NCBI RefSeq assembly: GCF_027596085.1 | Contig: NC_072449.1 | Location: forward strand, 19,776,834 to 19,840,833 | Source: Anoplopoma fimbria | Lineage: Eukaryota; Chordata; Actinopteri; Perciformes; Anoplopomatidae | Direction of reading: 5' to 3' | Length of the DNA: 64,000 nt | Part shown: piece by piece, positions 63,240-64,000 of the stretch | Position numbering within the stretch: position 1 is the stretch's first letter | Layout: every line of letters starts with the position of its first letter | Notes under the pieces: generated by a model | Database searches by the model: none | Told to the model about the DNA's origin: nothing | The model's input: only the letters and a program-made list of their open reading frames with translations | Translations under genes and position numbers: made by a program

Positions 63240-64000
63240 GCAGAAGCAGCAGCAGCAGAAGCAGAAGCAGAAGCAGCAGCAGCAGCAGCAGAAGCAGCTA
63301 CAAATCCAGACGGGTGTACCTGCAGCTCCCAGCCATGGTAAAGAGGCCGCAAAGAAGCCTGTAGACGAGAACACACCCCCGACACAGCAGACGCAGACAC
63401 CGCCCTCATCTCAAACAGAATCACAAACACAACCGACACAAGACGACGTGAAGGAGAGCTCACCTGCTCCGTCAACAGACTGTAAACTCACAGAGCAGAA
63501 TCCTTTAGCACACTTAGAGTCTGCATTAAATACGACACCAGAGCCACAGTCTACAAGTCAACCCACAGAGGATGTGACCGCTAGCACTTTAGACCCAGAA
63601 GTGACGGATACAAGTCAACAAGCACCAGCCCTGCCTTCAGATTCCTCGTCAGTGCAGGCTGCAGCATTTCAGCTCACTGAGGAGGTAGTACAGAGCATTA
63701 AAAGCCCCCAAATTGAGCACACTTGTGTAGAAGAAAAGAATGAAGGCGAGGAGGAGGAGGAAGGTGACGTAGAAGATGAGAGGCAGGTGTGCACAGAAGG
63801 CGCTAATAAACTGTTAGGTGAACTGAGTCAAACCCAGACTTGTATCCCCGCGGTACAAATGCAGCAGCAGCCGTTACCATCTGCCCCTGAAAACCTGCAG
63901 GATAAGCTAGCATCTGAATCAGAGGAGATTCAGTCGCTGAACCAAACAGAGGAGGAAGAAGAGGAAACACTTCTACAGGAAGAGCAGGAAGCACCAGCCG
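26456..64000 (+). CDS. ppp1r37: PPP1R37, LRR-containing regulatory subunit of protein phosphatase 1 (gene span, 3' end outside window)
   Basis: Eleven coding exons: 26456-27209, 43476-43573, 51523-51568, 51684-51784, 55792-55911, 57677-57827, 57966-58121, 59199-59311, 61481-61622, 61724-61890 and 62584-64000 (open). All junctions are GT-AG and keep frame, giving at least 1088 residues. The PP1-docking RVxF motif is RVTF at 229-232, followed by the conserved PSDEDI and EPKDPWRH. Residues 252-616 are leucine-rich repeats of the ribonuclease-inhibitor kind (LRELYLADNKL, ILDLRNNHI, LVTLVLWNNQL, LLRLDLRENEI) and match mammalian PPP1R37 almost throughout. The acidic C-terminal tail has a Gln/Lys run. 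PPP1R37 binds PP1 catalytic subunits and inhibits phosphatase activity. The mammalian protein is about 690 residues, so both the N-terminal 228 residues and the tail are longer here. The first in-frame ATG at 26456 has A at -3, and an upstream stop in frame lies at 26384. Confidence 0.95.
27905..27985 (-). repeat. LINE 3'-tail fragment (L2-like)
   Basis: The block tttgatccccaggaggtgaa followed by tttagcaccacagcagcaca resembles the reverse complement of a fish LINE 3' end, which reads as TTTCC..GGGATCAATAAAG. Confidence 0.5.
29400..29450 (+). repeat. LINE 3'-tail fragment (L2-like)
   Basis: It contains aattcccctctggatcgatt followed by aaagtatcgata, the typical end of L2/Rex-like LINEs in fish. 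Only the tail is recognisable. Confidence 0.55.
33259..33266 (+). repeat. Left target-site duplication of the hAT element
   Basis: CCATAGAG directly abuts the left terminal repeat and is repeated exactly at 35109-35116. Eight bases is the standard duplication length for hAT elements. Confidence 0.9.
33267..35108 (+). mobile_element. hAT DNA transposon, 1842 bp, decayed
   Basis: The ends are a perfect 16-base terminal inverted repeat, CAGGGGTCTCAAACTC, flanked by identical 8-base duplications (CCATAGAG). Inside are remnants of a hAT transposase of the type often annotated in fish as GTF2IRD2-like. No N-terminal BED zinc finger is seen, so the element is probably internally deleted. It cannot move by itself. 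It lies in ppp1r37 intron 1 in the same orientation as the gene. Confidence 0.92.
33813..34910 (+). pseudogene. Broken hAT transposase
   Basis: Fragments in order: an HCIVHQQALC block (about 33979), then, in another frame, YIRSRSLQHRQFRAF (about 34039). Next comes a long piece at 34168-34788 covering the middle and C-terminal region, with STYLCEKLF near its end, which corresponds to the hAT dimerisation region. The tail from about 34800 (SDAHVEAVLRVST to the stop near 34910) is in another frame. Such proteins cut and paste the element; this copy has several frame breaks and a missing N-terminus. Confidence 0.8.
35109..35116 (+). repeat. Right target-site duplication of the hAT element
   Basis: CCATAGAG, identical to 33259-33266. 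Confidence 0.9.
36732..36811. repeat. (AC)n microsatellite
   Basis: An uninterrupted run of 80 bases in ppp1r37 intron 1. Confidence 0.97.
40047..40090. repeat. (ATT)n imperfect microsatellite
   Basis: ATT units interrupted by two ATC variants and one GTT. Confidence 0.85.
40763..40800. repeat. (AC)n microsatellite
   Basis: A run of 38 bases with one G interruption at 40795. Confidence 0.93.
41120..41232 (+). repeat. Interspersed repeat fragment
   Basis: Its end, tttttctccaaatcacccag ccctag, after a stretch of atattg words, resembles a common fish repeat ending in atcgcccagccct. Confidence 0.45.
42559..42623. repeat. (AC)n microsatellite
   Basis: A run of 65 bases with one interruption (gcac) near its start. 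Confidence 0.95.
43476..43573 (+). CDS. ppp1r37: ppp1r37 coding exon 2
   Basis: Residues 252-284, AQNVTVEEI to VLRQIQ. The acceptor is ttttgcag and the donor gtgagg. It contains the conserved YKQACQKLNC block. Confidence 0.95.
44218..44460 (+). repeat. Interspersed repeat copy (family B)
   Basis: It contains aaattcttgggttccagctt, then aatttgaagtcatcaacttg, and an end rich in attaatcg words before gtgaggtgtagcc. It shares this word order with the copies at 54935-55250 and 55258-55470. The family is very common in fish. Confidence 0.55.
45835..47600 (-). mobile_element. DIRS-type retrotransposon remnant (tyrosine recombinase region)
   Basis: On the minus strand, 46641-46372 encodes IAPSTCLQYVNRW and later PPFEPLAQVELRWLSAKNAF, which fit the YR recombinase of fish DIRS elements (GPPFEPL..VELR.LS.K.A.LL). 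Downstream, 46319-46044 and the next bases resemble the C-terminal recombinase part, a run ending in LPPGGKCHSNRSVSTS where active copies have an RAHSTR.VATSWAL motif. The region at 47600-46900 resembles the upstream open frame and has three degenerate copies of a gagagccctctgctaa word. Frames are broken and there is no reverse transcriptase, so this is a dead fragment. The limits are approximate. Confidence 0.7.
48181..48395 (+). repeat. tRNA-derived SINE (tRNA-Lys-like head)
   Basis: The head contains an A box in gttgctcagtgggtagagc (48191-48209), a CTTTTAA anticodon-like loop and a B box, ggtctgatccc (48238-48248). The body (cacatgtcaaagtgtcctga) and the tail with gcagcccactgctcc and gggttaaatgcc match, from memory, a common fish SINE. 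It is not a functional tRNA: the B box is altered and there is no closing acceptor stem. Confidence 0.8.
49290..49612 (+). repeat. Interspersed repeat copy (family A)
   Basis: It contains accttagcttagcacaaag, then the block around ggcatcaatcttctcatcta, and ends in gaacgtcaaattattaaac. It is a longer copy of the family at 18860-19098. Confidence 0.6.
51523..51568 (+). CDS. ppp1r37: ppp1r37 coding exon 3
   Basis: A short exon, residues 285-299 plus one base (ELKDLTQRNECLDLK, G split). The acceptor is gtctctag and the donor gtaagc. Confidence 0.93.
51684..51784 (+). CDS. ppp1r37: ppp1r37 coding exon 4
   Basis: Residues 300-333, GEKLDYKAC to DLEQTNLDED, the first LRR unit. The intron before it is only 115 bp. 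The donor is gtaaga. Confidence 0.95.
52450..52833. mobile_element. Candidate TTAA-flanked MITE (piggyBac-like)
   Basis: The element is 384 bp, bounded by TTAA at 52450-52453 and 52830-52833. Its ends are imperfect inverted repeats: TTAAAGGTAGCCTGTGGCG on the left against TTAAAAGGTACCATGTGGAG on the right, read inward. It has no coding capacity of its own. TTAA target duplication is typical of piggyBac-type elements. The family is unknown to me. Confidence 0.5.
54935..55250 (+). repeat. Interspersed repeat copy (family B), first of two adjacent
   Basis: It starts with aagcaaaaatgccaaactttt, then ggattggactgttggttgga and gatgggcattttcccaa, and ends in attagtcaatcaacgg words. Confidence 0.6.
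55258..55470 (+). repeat. Interspersed repeat copy (family B), second of two adjacent
   Basis: It starts with the same aagcaaaaatgccaaacattt word and contains ggattctggactgttgatctg. It ends in cattaatcaaaagttg and tgtcccgctcta, the latter resembling the family's end. Confidence 0.6.
55792..55911 (+). CDS. ppp1r37: ppp1r37 coding exon 5
   Basis: Residues 334-373, GASALFDMIEYYE to AAHMMRK. An LRR exon of 40 codons, phase 0 at both ends. The sequence is near-identical to mammalian PPP1R37 as I recall it. Confidence 0.96.
55912..57676. other. ppp1r37 intron 5
   Basis: A 1,765-bp intron with nothing recognisable in it. Confidence 0.85.
57677..57827 (+). CDS. ppp1r37: ppp1r37 coding exon 6
   Basis: Residues 374-423 plus one base, TSSLQYLDARNTPLL to RPLMLL. 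The donor is gtaaga. Confidence 0.96.
57966..58121 (+). CDS. ppp1r37: ppp1r37 coding exon 7
   Basis: Residues 424-475 plus one base, with LRRs LRELYLADNKL and IQILDLRNNHI. The preceding intron is 138 bp. The donor gtacac is weak. Confidence 0.96.
58122..59198. other. ppp1r37 intron 7
   Basis: A 1,077-bp intron with a LINE-tail fragment at about 58236-58330 and otherwise nothing recognisable. Confidence 0.85.
58236..58330 (-). repeat. LINE 3'-tail fragment (L2-like)
   Basis: The block gtttattgaccctagtgggg followed by aaattaggtcatcg and then an A-rich taatataaaa run resembles an inverted fish LINE tail. Confidence 0.5.
59199..59311 (+). CDS. ppp1r37: ppp1r37 coding exon 8
   Basis: Residues 476-513, GLAYVCEGLKEQ to GYLAAAL, with the LRR LVTLVLWNNQL. 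The donor gtacaa is weak, and a 56-bp CA repeat starts 10 bases into the intron. Confidence 0.95.
59312..61480. other. ppp1r37 intron 8
   Basis: A 2,169-bp intron. Beyond the CA repeat at its start I see nothing recognisable. Confidence 0.85.
59322..59377. repeat. (AC)n microsatellite at the exon 8 donor
   Basis: An uninterrupted run of 56 bases that starts 10 bases after the splice donor of ppp1r37 exon 8. Confidence 0.97.
61481..61622 (+). CDS. ppp1r37: ppp1r37 coding exon 9
   Basis: Residues 514-560 plus one base, PCTQSLETLNLGHN to STKLSCE. The acceptor is cccccctcag and the donor gtggga. Confidence 0.95.
61724..61890 (+). CDS. ppp1r37: ppp1r37 coding exon 10
   Basis: Residues 561-616, GAVAVAEFIAESPRLL to LDREPKKET, the last LRR. 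The preceding intron is 101 bp. The donor is gtgagc. Confidence 0.96.
61891..62583. other. ppp1r37 intron 10
   Basis: A 693-bp intron with one repeat fragment at 62318-62425. Confidence 0.85.
62318..62425 (+). repeat. Interspersed repeat fragment
   Basis: The block cctttattaaatatttgaca followed by ggggagagatgacaggaaat and gggagagagatgg resembles a common fish repeat (gcctttatt..gacagtggagagagacaggaaa). Confidence 0.5.
62584..64000 (+). CDS. ppp1r37: ppp1r37 coding exon 11 (acidic and Gln-rich tail), incomplete
   Basis: Residues 617-1088, still open at the window end. It starts with the conserved VKSFIETQRDLLAEIQNGCK. An acidic stretch (EEEEEEP, then DSDTEDEDEE) and Ser/Thr/Pro/Gln-rich low-complexity sequence follow. 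An island, GHKIFMVTRVESPP, lies at 811-824, directly before a 29-residue Gln/Lys run (826-854). Further acidic runs follow. The tail is probably disordered and longer than in mammals. Confidence 0.93.
63211..63297 (+). repeat. ppp1r37: CAG/AAG trinucleotide repeat coding for a Gln/Lys run
   Basis: Eighty-seven bases of CAG units with AAG interruptions, in frame, encoding 29 residues of Gln with Lys. Such tracts are often polymorphic. Confidence 0.95.

Noticed and set aside
63168..63475. Cys- or Ala-rich minus-strand proteins
   Set aside because: They are shadows of the CAG/AAG repeat in ppp1r37 exon 11.

Overview
The window is vertebrate nuclear DNA, almost certainly from a ray-finned fish and probably a percomorph teleost. 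It has spliced genes with GT-AG introns, long AT-rich non-coding stretches, several long CA/GT microsatellites, and interspersed repeats of kinds I know from teleost genomes: DIRS and hAT elements, a tRNA-Lys-type SINE, Tc1/mariner-like MITEs and L2-like LINE tails. A BMP2/4-class ligand that fits bmp16, a gene absent from mammals, agrees with this. Nothing prokaryotic is present.

Three protein genes are supported, all on the + strand. (1) Positions 596-2953 hold the two coding exons of a BMP2/4/16-class ligand, probably bmp16, 482 residues long. Its 5' non-coding exon lies outside or is not recognisable, and a 3' UTR may run to about 4.4 kb. (2) Positions 23.34-24.09 kb hold a small histone H2A gene with a TATA box, a 5' UTR intron and a poly(A) signal. 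The protein ends in SQEF, the H2A.X phosphorylation motif in the phenylalanine form known from egg-type H2A.X-F. A possible decayed H2A copy follows it. (3) From a CpG-rich promoter near 25.4 kb to beyond the window end lies ppp1r37, a leucine-rich-repeat regulatory subunit of protein phosphatase 1. Eleven coding exons can be placed with matching splice phases. The last is still open at 64000, giving at least 1088 residues.

The rest is non-coding. Positions 4.4-23.3 kb are intergenic, with no convincing gene, a 123-bp GT repeat and several repeat copies. Intron 1 of ppp1r37 (16.3 kb) contains a hAT element with perfect terminal repeats and an 8-bp target duplication around a broken transposase. 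Intron 2 (7.9 kb) contains a decayed DIRS-type retrotransposon on the minus strand and a SINE. Intron 4 holds a TTAA-flanked MITE candidate and two adjacent copies of one repeat family.

The three genes share no pathway. They encode a secreted morphogen, a chromatin protein tied to DNA damage and early development, and a PP1 regulator. I did not find a clearly new biological system. The best leads are the unusual H2A.X (SQEF end, K13/K15 missing), the possible fossil H2A beside it, the long basic linker in the BMP, and a CA repeat ten bases inside the intron after ppp1r37 exon 8. All calls come from reading the sequence and recalling protein families; no database search was possible.
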